NCBI GenBank assembly: GCA_030841765.1 | Contig: JAUUSS010000038.1 | Coordinates: 1-19,169, forward strand | Source: Collinsella aerofaciens | GTDB lineage: Bacteria > Actinomycetota > Coriobacteriia > Coriobacteriales > Coriobacteriaceae | DNA length: 19,169 nucleotides | Direction of reading: 5' to 3' | In this document: in pieces, positions 1-7,126 of the stretch | How the letters are laid out: every line of letters begins with the position of its first letter | How positions within the stretch are numbered: position 1 is the stretch's first letter | Program-made: the position numbers and the translations under genes | Notes under the pieces: model-generated | Database searches by the model: none | Told to the model about the DNA's origin: nothing | What the model saw: the letters and a program-made list of their open reading frames with translations, nothing else

Positions 1-5
1 TGCCC

Positions 6-1319
6 ATGCAGGCACAGAAGGCGGAGGGAACCCGCGACCTTATCGGCGCCGAGATGCGCGCCTGGCAAAAGATGCAGCAGATTGCGGCCGGCGTGTTCGA
101 GCCGTTTGGTTTTAAACCCATCGAGACGCCCGCGATCGAGCAGGTGGACGTGTTTGTCCACGGTATCGGCCAGTCGACCGACGTCGTGCGCAAGGAAATG
201 TTCCGCGTGTTCAGCGGTGCCAACCTGGAGCGCGTCTTTACCGAGGGCACCGACACCAAACTCAAGCCCAAGCAGCGCCTGGCACTTCGCCCCGAGGGCA
301 CGGCCGGCGTGGTGCGCGCCGTCGTCGAGAACAATCTGGTGCCCCAGGGCTCCACGCCGTTTAAGGCGTACTACGCCGAGGCCATGTTCCGCGGCGAGCG
401 TCCCCAGAAGGGCCGCCTGCGCCAGTTCCACCAGGTGGGCATCGAGTGGCTCGGCGCTCCCGATCCGGCGGCAGACGCCGAGTGCATCATCATGCTCATG
501 GAGTTCTACAAGCGCCTGGGCTTCGACCTTTCCAAGCTTCGTCTGCTCATCAACTCGATGGGTGACGCCCAGTGCCGTCCGGCTTACCGCGAGCAGGTCA
601 AGCAGTTCATCCTCGATCACGCAGACGAGATGTGCGATGAGTGCCGCGAGCGCGCCGAGCTCAACCCGCTGCGTGCCTTTGACTGCAAGAACGACCACTG
701 CCGCGAGATCATGGCCGACGCCCCGCTGATGGGCGACAACCTGTGCGACGAGTGCCGCGAGCACTACGAGCAGGTCAAGCGCTATCTGGATGCCGCCGGT
801 ATCGAGTATGTCGAGGATCCCACCTTGGTGCGCGGCCTGGACTACTACACCCGTACTGTCTTTGAGGTCGAGGCCCCTGGCGCCGGCGTCGGCTCCATCG
901 GCGGCGGCGGCCGCTATGACGGCCTCGTCGAGCTCGAGGGCGGCAAGCCCACGGCGGGCGTCGGCTTTGCCGTCGGTTTTGAGCGCGCCCTGCTGGCCCT
1001 GCAGGCCTTTGGCAGCGATCTGGGTGCCGAGGAGGCCCCGTGCGTTTATGTCGCCAACGCCGGCAAGGAGCTGCGCCAGAACGTCTTTGCCATTACGCAG
1101 GAGCTTCGCGCCGCAGGTATCGTGACCGAGGCCGACTATCAGGGCCGTTCGCTCAAAGCCCAGTTTAAGCAGGCCGATAAGGTAGGCGCCAAGCTCATCC
1201 TGGTCCTGGGCGGCGACGAGCTTGCCGCCGGCAAGGTCAAGGTGCGCGACATGGAGAGCCATGAAGAGGTCCTTGCCGATCTGGCCAACGTTGTCGAGGC
1301 GGTTCGCGAGCGCCTGTAG
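6..1319 (+). CDS. hisS: Histidyl-tRNA synthetase
   Basis: Cytoplasmic class II aminoacyl-tRNA synthetase that charges tRNA-His with histidine. The 437-residue product has class II motif 2 (FRGERPQKGRLRQFHQ, about 128-143), the HisRS-specific LVRGLDYYTRT (274-284) and GGGGRYDGL (299-307), and a C-terminal anticodon-binding domain. The insertion domain carries six cysteines, including two CxxC pairs (C210/C213, C227, C232, C247/C250), which suggests a bound metal; that is inference. Length is normal for bacterial HisRS. The start lies only five bases from the window edge, so its ribosome binding site cannot be seen. The N-terminus (MQAQKAEGTRDL) aligns with the usual family start, so the gene is probably complete. 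A hairpin terminator follows about 60 bp after the stop, so it is not obviously co-transcribed with ppc. Confidence 0.97.
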   Translation: MQAQKAEGTRDLIGAEMRAWQKMQQIAAGVFEPFGFKPIETPAIEQVDVFVHGIGQSTDVVRKEMFRVFSGANLERVFTEGTDTKLKPKQRLALRPEGTAGVVRAVVENNLVPQGSTPFKAYYAEAMFRGERPQKGRLRQFHQVGIEWLGAPDPAADAECIIMLMEFYKRLGFDLSKLRLLINSMGDAQCRPAYREQVKQFILDHADEMCDECRERAELNPLRAFDCKNDHCREIMADAPLMGDNLCDECREHYEQVKRYLDAAGIEYVEDPTLVRGLDYYTRTVFEVEAPGAGVGSIGGGGRYDGLVELEGGKPTAGVGFAVGFERALLALQAFGSDLGAEEAPCVYVANAGKELRQNVFAITQELRAAGIVTEADYQGRSLKAQFKQADKVGAKLILVLGGDELAAGKVKVRDMESHEEVLADLANVVEAVRERL

Positions 1320-1378
1320 CGCATCTTTTTGAGCTGCGGACCCGCTAACATTTCCCTCTCGCGGCGAGCGATTGTTAC

Positions 1379-1416
1379 GGGGGTGTTTCGCATTTATGCT
1401 GAATGCCCCCGTTTGT
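1379..1416 (+). terminator. Probable terminator after hisS
   Basis: GGGGG at 1379-1383 pairs with CCCCC at 1406-1410. The stem continues through mixed A-U and G-U pairs to an inner GCAT/ATGC closing a short loop, with one mismatch. It is followed by GTTTGTGT, a weak T-rich tract. It lies about 60 bp after the hisS stop and before the ppc promoter region, where a terminator is expected. No folding energy was computed. Confidence 0.6.
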
Positions 1417-1430
1417 GTATGCCGTCCACC

Positions 1431-1519
1431 GAGAAATACGACCATTTAGGGCAAAAACCCTTGCAATGCAGAAAATACTTTTGTGTGGTAAAGCGCAATC
1501 AGTGTCGAAAGTATTTCTC
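1431..1519. promoter_or_regulatory. Three related sites upstream of ppc
   Basis: GAGAAATAC at 1431-1439 is repeated as AGAAAATACTTT at 1470-1481 and, inverted, as AAAGTATTTCTC at 1508-1519. The first and third are an exact 9-bp inverted pair. AAATACTTT (1473-1481) and AAAGTATTT (1508-1516) form another exact 9-bp inverted pair. The sites are spaced roughly 40 bp apart, close to four helical turns. The third sits between the putative -35 and -10 of the ppc promoter. This resembles a cooperative regulator site, but the regulator is unknown. Confidence 0.4.
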
Positions 1520-1532
1520 AAGCGCCTATAAT
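1503..1532 (+). promoter_or_regulatory. ppc promoter
   Basis: A perfect TATAAT -10 box occupies 1527-1532, about 45 bp before the ppc start. The best -35 is weak (TGTCGA, 1503-1508, 18-bp spacing). An AT-rich stretch precedes it in an otherwise GC-rich sequence. The weak -35 combined with the overlapping repeat site is compatible with regulated transcription. Confidence 0.5.
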
Positions 1533-1576
1533 GAATACCGCATGTTACGTGCATAGAAGGAGGAATGGGAGGAAAC

Positions 1577-4390
1577 GTGGCTGAGAACCTAAGCAACCAG
1601 TCTGTACCCGAAGCCGCGGCGCGCGTCGCTGCCGTGGTCAACCGCCTCGTTAACCGAATCGGCTCGAATGCCGAGTCCAGGGAGCGTCTCGCCGAGATCG
1701 AGATCCCCGAGGAGCTGCGCGACAATCTGGCGTTGTTCCTGCGCCTGGAGCGTCGTGTGCTTAGCGAGTATGATCCTGAGATCGCGGACCTGTTCGACAT
1801 AATCCTGTCGGCCGAGATTGTGGCCAATGCCGGCAACCCCGGTACCCGTGCTGCCGACGAGGCCGTCGACGAGCAGGGCGTGCCCACCGCCGACGAACCC
1901 ACTGCCGTGGCATTTCGTGAGGTCGTCGATTTGATCGACAGCCTGCCGCTCGATAAGCAGCAGGTCATTGTCCGCGCCTTTACGAGCTTCTTCCATCTGG
2001 CAAACCTGTCGGAGGAGAACTACCGTGTGGCGCAGCTGCGCGAGCGCGAGGCCGGTGCGTCGACCGATACCGAGGTCGATCCCGCCAACGAGCTCACCGT
2101 CGCCTATCACCAGCTGGTGAATGAGCTGGGCGTCGAGGGCGCCAACGAGCTGCTCGGCAAGCTTGAGTTCCATCCCGTCTTTACCGCGCACCCCACTGAG
2201 GCCCGTCGTAAGGCCGTCGAGGGCAAGATTCGCCGTATCTCCAACCTGCTGGAGGAGCGTCCGCGTCTGGGCGGCTCCGACCTGGTGGAGAACGAGCGCC
2301 ATATGCTGCAGGAGATCGACGCCCTGGTGCGTACGAGCCCCATCGCGCTCAAGAAGCCCACGCCGGTCGAGGAAGCCGATACCATCATCGACATCTTTGA
2401 TAACACGCTGTTCGACGTTATCCCCGTCATCTATCGTCGTTTTGACGACTGGGTGCTGGGCGACAAGGCCGGCACCGTGCCGCCGCTGTGCCCGGCGTTC
2501 TTCCATCCCGGCAGCTGGATCGGTTCCGACCGCGACGGTAACCCCAACGTCACCGCTAAGGTGAGCCGTGAGGTCGCCGCCAAGTACTTCACCCACATGG
2601 CGCTCAAGCTCGAGGACAAGTGCCGCCGCATCGGCCGCAACCTCACGCTCGAGGCTACCTACAGCAAGCCGTCGGCCGAGCTCATCAACCTGTGGAACCA
2701 TCAGGTCGAGATGAGCACCCAGTACACGGCCCGCGCCGAGTTGATCTCCGAGCACGAGCCGCATCGCGCCGTCATGCTCGTCATGGCCGACCGTCTGAAC
2801 GCCACCGTGCGCCGTATCACCGACACCATGTACCACAGCGCCGATGAGTTCCTGGAGGACCTGCGCGTCGTCCAGCGCTCGCTGGCCGCCTGCGGTGCCG
2901 TCCGTGCTGCCTACGGTCCGGTGCAGACCATCATCTGGCAGGTCGAGTCCTTCGGCTTCCATATGGTCGAGATGGAGTTCCGTCAGCACTCCGTGGTGCA
3001 CGCCCGCGCCCTCAAGGATATCCACGAGAACGGTATCCATGGCGACCTGCAGCCCATGACGCGCGAAGTCATCGATACCTTCCGTGCCATCGGCTCCATC
3101 CAAAAGCGCTACGGCAAGAAGATGGCGCACCGCTACATCATCTCGTTTACCAAGAGCGCCCAGCATGTGGCTGACGTCTTCGAGCTGGCCCACCTGTCCT
3201 TCGCACACGAGGAAGATGTCCCCGAGCTCGACGTGATCCCGCTATTCGAGCAGCTCGAGGACCTCGAGGGCTGCGTCGACGTGCTCGACCAGATGCTTAC
3301 GCTGCCCGTGGTGCAGAAGCGTCTTGCCCAGACCAACCGCCGCATGGAGGTTATGCTGGGCTATTCCGACTCCTCCAAGGACGCCGGTCCTACCACGGCC
3401 ATGCTCGCGCTGCATTCCGCGCAGGAGCGCATTGCCAAGTGGGCCGAGAAGAACGATATCGACCTGGTGCTCATGCACGGTCGCGGCGGTGCCGTTGGCC
3501 GTGGCGGCGGCCCGGCCAACAAGGCCGTGCTGGCGCAGCCCAAGGGTTCGGTCAACTGCTTCTTTAAGCTCACCGAGCAGGGCGAGGTCATCTTTGCCCG
3601 TTACGGCAACCGCACGCTGGCTCAGCGCCATGTTGAGTCCGTTGCCGCCGCAACGCTTTTGCAGTCGGCCCCGAGTGTCGAGAAGACCAACACAGAGACC
3701 ACGCAGAAGTTCTGGGATATGGCCGAGAAGCTTAACGCTGCAAGCCACGAGGGCTATCTGGACCTGCTGAACACCGAGGACTTTACACCGTGGTTCTCGA
3801 CCGTGACGCCGCTGACCGAGGTCGGTCTGCTGCCGATCGGCTCGCGTCCCGCCAAGCGCGGCTTGGGTGCCAAGTCGCTCGACGACCTGCGTACTATTCC
3901 GTGGATCTTCAGCTGGAGCCAGGCGCGCATCAATCTGGCCGCTTGGTACGGCCTGGGCACCGCCTGCGAGCAGTTGGGCGATCTTGACCAGCTTAAGGCT
4001 GCCTACCAGGAGTGGCCGTTCTTCCGCACCTTTATCGACAACATCGAGATGTCGATCGCTAAGACCGACCAGCGCATCGCTAAGATGTATCTGCACCTGG
4101 GCGATCGCCAGGATCTGTCCGAGAAGGTCTTTACCGAGATGCAGCTCACCCGTAAGTGGGTCCTTGCTATCGTCGGTGATGAGTGGCCGCTGCAGCGTCG
4201 TCGCGTGCTTGGCTGCGCCGTTCGCGTGCGTAACCCCTATGTCGACGCCCTGTCCATCGCCCAGGTCCGCGCCCTTCGCGAGGTGCGTATGAACCAGGAT
4301 GAGATGGCCGAGGAGAAGAAGGCCGAGTACATGAGCCTGATTCTTTCGACTGTGACCGGCGTCTCGGCAGGATTGCAGAACACGGGGTAA
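1577..4390 (+). CDS. ppc: Phosphoenolpyruvate carboxylase
   Basis: Adds bicarbonate to phosphoenolpyruvate to give oxaloacetate, an anaplerotic step in the cytoplasm. The signature motifs of bacterial PEPC are present in order: FTAHPTEARR with its catalytic His near residue 205, GSDRDGNPNVT (about 316), GYSDSSKDAG (about 595), the glycine-rich loop HGRGGAVGRGGGP (about 634) and the C-terminal QNTG that completes the active site and allosteric region. At about 937 residues it is slightly longer than the E. coli enzyme, with extra acidic sequence near residues 85-100. I prefer the GTG at 1577, which has GGGAGG at 1567-1572 four bases upstream. The in-frame ATG at 1565 is only one base from AAGGAGG (1557-1563) but remains possible and would add four residues. 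It is transcribed alone from its own promoter and ends before the hairpin element at 4414. Confidence 0.96.
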   Translation: MAENLSNQSVPEAAARVAAVVNRLVNRIGSNAESRERLAEIEIPEELRDNLALFLRLERRVLSEYDPEIADLFDIILSAEIVANAGNPGTRAADEAVDEQGVPTADEPTAVAFREVVDLIDSLPLDKQQVIVRAFTSFFHLANLSEENYRVAQLREREAGASTDTEVDPANELTVAYHQLVNELGVEGANELLGKLEFHPVFTAHPTEARRKAVEGKIRRISNLLEERPRLGGSDLVENERHMLQEIDALVRTSPIALKKPTPVEEADTIIDIFDNTLFDVIPVIYRRFDDWVLGDKAGTVPPLCPAFFHPGSWIGSDRDGNPNVTAKVSREVAAKYFTHMALKLEDKCRRIGRNLTLEATYSKPSAELINLWNHQVEMSTQYTARAELISEHEPHRAVMLVMADRLNATVRRITDTMYHSADEFLEDLRVVQRSLAACGAVRAAYGPVQTIIWQVESFGFHMVEMEFRQHSVVHARALKDIHENGIHGDLQPMTREVIDTFRAIGSIQKRYGKKMAHRYIISFTKSAQHVADVFELAHLSFAHEEDVPELDVIPLFEQLEDLEGCVDVLDQMLTLPVVQKRLAQTNRRMEVMLGYSDSSKDAGPTTAMLALHSAQERIAKWAEKNDIDLVLMHGRGGAVGRGGGPANKAVLAQPKGSVNCFFKLTEQGEVIFARYGNRTLAQRHVESVAAATLLQSAPSVEKTNTETTQKFWDMAEKLNAASHEGYLDLLNTEDFTPWFSTVTPLTEVGLLPIGSRPAKRGLGAKSLDDLRTIPWIFSWSQARINLAAWYGLGTACEQLGDLDQLKAAYQEWPFFRTFIDNIEMSIAKTDQRIAKMYLHLGDRQDLSEKVFTEMQLTRKWVLAIVGDEWPLQRRRVLGCAVRVRNPYVDALSIAQVRALREVRMNQDEMAEEKKAEYMSLILSTVTGVSAGLQNTG

Positions 4391-4413
4391 TCGATAGCCC
4401 TGTGGCTCTCACC

Positions 4414-4540
4414 GGGACCCGACGGGTTTCCCTCTGAATGCGTCCTCGCACTTGAAGCCCCCTTATCCTGCTCCTTCGGAGCTGCGGATAAGGGGGCTTC
4501 GTGCTGCGGAATGCATTCAGAGGGAAACCCGTCGGGTCCC
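4414..4540. repeat. Nested double-stem palindromic element, copy 1
   Basis: A perfect 28-bp inverted repeat (4414-4441 with 4513-4540) encloses 71 bases that themselves form a strong hairpin (4454-4468 with 4486-4500). Between the outer and inner stems lie GCGTCCTCG-C-AC-TTGAA on the left and TTCGTGCTGCGGAATGC on the right. These are nearly identical to the matching positions of the second element at 6846-6970, while the outer arms of the two elements are unrelated in sequence. GCAC (4448-4451) can pair with GTGC (4501-4504), giving a small intermediate helix. No flanking target-site duplication and no ORF of note were seen. Confidence 0.85.
4454..4500 (+). terminator. Inner hairpin of element 1, likely ppc terminator
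   Basis: GAAGCCCCCTTATCC pairs perfectly with GGATAAGGGGGCTTC (15 bp), capped by GCTCC-TTC-GGAGC. It lies 63 bp after the ppc stop. There is no true U-tract on either side, so termination is inferred from position and from similarity to the inner hairpin of the second element rather than from a textbook signal. Confidence 0.45.
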
Positions 4541-4579
4541 TTCGTCCTCGGTCTTCAGGGATTAAAGCTGAGGAGAAGA

Positions 4580-4660
4580 ATGGCGCGCTTCTCGCCTTAT
4601 GACTGTAGCGGCCGCGGTCCCGTTTTGGATCACGGCTGTTTTGTTGTGGGTCAAATATGA
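4580..4660 (+). CDS. Candidate 26-residue small protein or leader peptide
   Basis: ATG at 4580 follows GAGGAG (4570-4575) at four bases and opens a 26-codon frame (MARFSPYDCSGRGPVL...) ending in TGA at 4658-4660. No family is recognised. It contains two cysteines and no membrane segment. Its stop overlaps an in-frame upstream ATG of larA (4657) in an ATGA arrangement, which could couple translation into a longer LarA form. It may instead be a larA leader peptide or chance. The ribosome binding site is the main support; conservation in relatives is needed. Confidence 0.3.
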   Translation: MARFSPYDCSGRGPVLDHGCFVVGQI

Positions 4661-4764
4661 ACGTTGTGTTAACGAGTCGGTGGACGGTGGTGTTTTTCGG
4701 TGAGCGGCGTATCCTTCCAACGGTTAATCTAGTGTGTCAGTTGAAAGGAAGAGGGCGCTCGTCA

Positions 4765-6042
4765 TTGTTTGAATGTGAACTACCGTTTGACCATAAGACG
4801 TTGCATCTGGAGCTCGAGGATAAGAATTTCGCGGGTGCGATGGAAGGTCATCAAAACGAGTTTAAGACCACGAAATCGCAGGAAGAGCTGGTAGAGGAGT
4901 CACTTGCCAACCCTTATGGCTCGCCTTCGCTCGAGGAGCTTTGTGCTGGCAAGAAGGATATTGTCATTATTAGCTCCGATCATACGCGCCCCGTTCCCTC
5001 GCGTGTGACGATGCCTATTCTGCTGCATCACATCCACTCCGCTGCGCCTGAGGCGCGCGTTCGCATTCTGGTTGCTACGGGTATGCATCGTCCGTCGACG
5101 CACGAGGAGCTCGTCAACAAGTACGGCGAGGAGATCGTTGCCAACGAGGAAATCGTTATGCACGTCGCGACTGACGACAGCATGATGAAAAAGATCGGCA
5201 CTCTGCCTTCTGGCGGCGAGTGCATCATCAACAAGATTGCCGCCGATTGCGATCTGCTGCTTGCCGAGGGCTTTATTGAGCCGCACTTCTTTGCCGGCTT
5301 CTCCGGCAGCCGCAAGTCCGTGCTGCCCGGCATCGCCAGCTATAAGACCATCATGTACAACCACAACGGTCAGTTTGTGAATGATTCCCACTCGCGTGCC
5401 GGCAACCTGTGCCACAACCACGTGAGCGAGGACATGTTTGCTGCTGCCGAGATGGCTCACCTTGCCTTTGTGCTTAACGTGGTGCTCAACGGCAAGCACG
5501 AGGTCATTGGCTCCTTTGCCGGCGATATCCACAAGGCGCACGAGGCTGGCTGCGAGTTCGTGAAGAGCCTTGCCGGCGTTGAGCCCGTCGAGTGCGAGAT
5601 TGCCATCACCACCAACGGCGGCTACCCGCTCGACCAGAACATTTACCAGGCCGTGAAGGGCATGTGCTCTGCCGAGGCCACGCTTCCCGAGGGCGGCGTG
5701 ATCATCGACGTCGCCGGTTGCGCCGACGGTCACGGTGGCGAGGGCTTCTATCACAACATCGCCGACAACGATCCGGCAGAGTTTGAGCGCGCCTGCATCG
5801 ACCGTCCTAAGGACGAGACCCTGCCCGACCAGTGGACGAGCCAGATCTTTGCCCGCATCCTGGCGCATCACCCTGTGATCATGGTTACCGACCTGTGCGA
5901 TCACCAGATGATCAAGGATATGCACATGACGCCGGTCAACACCCTCGATGAGGCGCTCAAGCTCGCCTTTGAGATGAAGGGTGCCGATGCCAAGGTGGCC
6001 GTCATTCCCGATGGCCTGGGCGTTGTCGTCGCACAGCACTAG
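4765..6042 (+). CDS. larA: Nickel-pincer lactate racemase LarA
   Basis: Interconverts L- and D-lactate using a covalently bound nickel-pincer nucleotide. With the TTG start at 4765 the protein has 425 residues, and its key residues fall at the Lactobacillus plantarum LarA numbers as I remember them: His108 (GMHRPSTHEE), His174 (IEPHFFAGFSG), Lys184 (SRKSVLPG), which carries the cofactor, and His200 (YNHNGQF), a nickel ligand. SDHTRPVPS and TNGGYPLDQNIYQAVKGM are also hallmark segments. A frame open from ATG 4657 would add 36 residues that do not resemble the family and has no ribosome binding site; AAGGAAGAGG (4745-4754) serves the TTG. larD follows after 49 bp, so the two are probably one operon. 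The larB and larC maturation genes are on the opposite strand nearby. Confidence 0.93.
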   Translation: MFECELPFDHKTLHLELEDKNFAGAMEGHQNEFKTTKSQEELVEESLANPYGSPSLEELCAGKKDIVIISSDHTRPVPSRVTMPILLHHIHSAAPEARVRILVATGMHRPSTHEELVNKYGEEIVANEEIVMHVATDDSMMKKIGTLPSGGECIINKIAADCDLLLAEGFIEPHFFAGFSGSRKSVLPGIASYKTIMYNHNGQFVNDSHSRAGNLCHNHVSEDMFAAAEMAHLAFVLNVVLNGKHEVIGSFAGDIHKAHEAGCEFVKSLAGVEPVECEIAITTNGGYPLDQNIYQAVKGMCSAEATLPEGGVIIDVAGCADGHGGEGFYHNIADNDPAEFERACIDRPKDETLPDQWTSQIFARILAHHPVIMVTDLCDHQMIKDMHMTPVNTLDEALKLAFEMKGADAKVAVIPDGLGVVVAQH

Positions 6043-6091
6043 TACGCGGCCTAAACGAATCGTTTATAACCGACAAGAAAGATAAGGTTTT

Positions 6092-6823
6092 ATGCTTACC
6101 AAACTCCTCTGCGAATTCGGCGCAACGGCCCTCATGATCATCTTTGGCGTGGGCGTGCACTGCGATACCGTGCTTAAGGGTACCAAGTATCAGGGCTCTG
6201 GCCACATGTTTGCCATCACCACCTGGTCTTTTGGCATCTCGGTCTGCCTGTTTGTCTTTGGCGGCGCCGTGTGCATGAACCCCGCCATGGTGCTTGCCCA
6301 GTGCATCGTCGGCCTGGTGCCGTGGAGCAGCTGCATCCCCTTCATGATCGCCGATATGCTCGGCGGCTTTGTGGGCGCCGTGATCGCGTGGTTGATGTAT
6401 GCCGATGAGTTCAAGGCTTCCGATGGTGTCATCGATCCCGTTGCTCAGCGCAACATCTTCTCGACCAACCCCACCACCGAGGGCACCAACTATGCCCGTA
6501 ACTTCTTCTGCGAGGCTATCTGCACCTTTGTGTTCATCAGCGCCATCCTTGCTGCTGCTAGCCGCGCTGGTGAGAACGTTCTGATGCTCGCTATCTGCGT
6601 CGGTCTGATCGTTTGGGCTGTTGGCATGGGCATGGGCGGCATCACCGGCTTCGCCATGAACCAGGCTCGTGACCTTGGTCCTCGCATGGCCTATCAGGTG
6701 CTGCCGATTAAAAACAAGGCCGACAACAACTGGAAGTACGGCCTGCTCGTTCCCGGCATCGCTCCGTTTGTCGGTGCCGCTCTGGCTGCACTGTTTGTGC
6801 ACGGTTTCTTGGGCATGTTCTAG
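6092..6823 (+). CDS. larD: Aquaporin-family lactate channel LarD
   Basis: MIP/aquaglyceroporin-family membrane channel, by context and sequence the LarD type that passes lactic acid. The 243 residues form about six hydrophobic helices (for example TALMIIFGVGV near residues 11-22 and LAICVGLIVWAVGMGMG near 169-185) with two half-helix motifs. The first is a standard NPA (N63-P64-A65). The second is NQA (N190-Q191-A192, in FAMNQARDLGPR), replacing the usual proline. The C-terminus (VPGIAPFVGAALAALFVHGF) is typical of the family. It starts at ATG 6092 with a weak AAGG site four bases upstream and follows larA closely. The operon ends at the hairpin element centred near 6908. Confidence 0.88.
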   Translation: MLTKLLCEFGATALMIIFGVGVHCDTVLKGTKYQGSGHMFAITTWSFGISVCLFVFGGAVCMNPAMVLAQCIVGLVPWSSCIPFMIADMLGGFVGAVIAWLMYADEFKASDGVIDPVAQRNIFSTNPTTEGTNYARNFFCEAICTFVFISAILAAASRAGENVLMLAICVGLIVWAVGMGMGGITGFAMNQARDLGPRMAYQVLPIKNKADNNWKYGLLVPGIAPFVGAALAALFVHGFLGMF

Positions 6824-6845
6824 TCTGAGGCTACATAGGTTGTCC

Positions 6846-6970
6846 GCCGTCCGCATGGGGTAACTTCCCAGCGCGTCCTCGGACATGAAAGAACCCCCGC
6901 TGCGCACTTCGTGCGGCGGGGGTTCTTTCGTCCTGCGGAGTGCGCTGGGAAGTTACCCCATGCGGACGGC
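6846..6970. repeat. Nested double-stem palindromic element, copy 2
   Basis: A perfect 29-bp inverted repeat (6846-6874 with 6942-6970) encloses an inner hairpin at 6887-6929. The junction sequences GCGTCCTCG-G-AC-ATGAA and TTCGTCCTGCGGAGTGC match those of the element at 4414-4540. Here GGAC (6881-6884) faces GTCC (6930-6933), where copy 1 has GCAC facing GTGC: a compensatory change that keeps the pairing. The outer arms share no obvious identity with copy 1 yet are perfectly self-complementary. It sits between the tails of larD and tetR. No target-site duplication was seen. Confidence 0.85.
6887..6929. terminator. Bidirectional terminator hairpin inside element 2
   Basis: GAAAGAACCCCCGC (6887-6900) pairs perfectly with GCGGGGGTTCTTTC (6916-6929), topped by CGCAC-TTC-GTGCG. 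The GC-rich stem flanked by A-rich and T-rich sides gives a terminator shape on both strands, suiting the convergent larAD and larBC-tetR transcripts. Confidence 0.7.
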
Positions 6971-7126
6971 TGCGGGGTCTTTGCTGCGCTCGAGCAAGCA
7001 ACCCAACATATATATCTGAATTTGGATGGGAGGGGCTTGTTGCTGGTGGGGGCGTTGAGGCGCGAGTGACACTTTGGGGTGCGCGGAGCCCTGGGTTGGG
7101 TCGATGATTTGGGATGAGCTTCTTAC

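Larger units (their letters stand above)
4391..4764. other. Intergenic region ppc to larA
   Basis: This 374-bp gap holds a large nested palindrome (4414-4540), a candidate 26-codon small ORF (4580-4660) and about 100 bp leading to the larA start. I could not identify a convincing -35/-10 pair for larA. A short hairpin GAGAAG/CTTCTC (4573-4578 with 4588-4593) overlaps the start of the small ORF. CGTT and AACG around GTGTT (4662-4674) form a minor inverted repeat that could be an operator but is too short to rely on. Confidence 0.6.
6824..7126. other. Intergenic region between convergent larD and tetR
   Basis: This 303-bp gap between converging genes holds the second nested palindrome (6846-6970). 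The remaining 156 bp up to the tetR stop is unremarkable: an AT-rich patch (ACATATATATCTGAATTTGG, 6998-7017) followed by G-rich sequence. I see no small gene or promoter there. Confidence 0.6.

Noticed and set aside
1589..3208. 540-codon minus-strand frame inside ppc, with similar long antisense frames in larA (4900-6039) and aspS (10017-11891)
   Set aside because: Codon-bias shadows of strongly matched plus-strand genes, with no family similarity and no ribosome binding sites.
4657..4764. 36-residue N-terminal extension of LarA from ATG 4657
   Set aside because: No ribosome binding site of its own and no resemblance to the family. The TTG at 4765 restores exact alignment of catalytic residue numbers. 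Kept only as a coupled-translation alternative.
4414..6970. MITE or insertion sequence with terminal inverted repeats
   Set aside because: The outer arms of the two copies are unrelated, the junction core is what is conserved, no target-site duplication flanks either copy, and no transposase gene is present.
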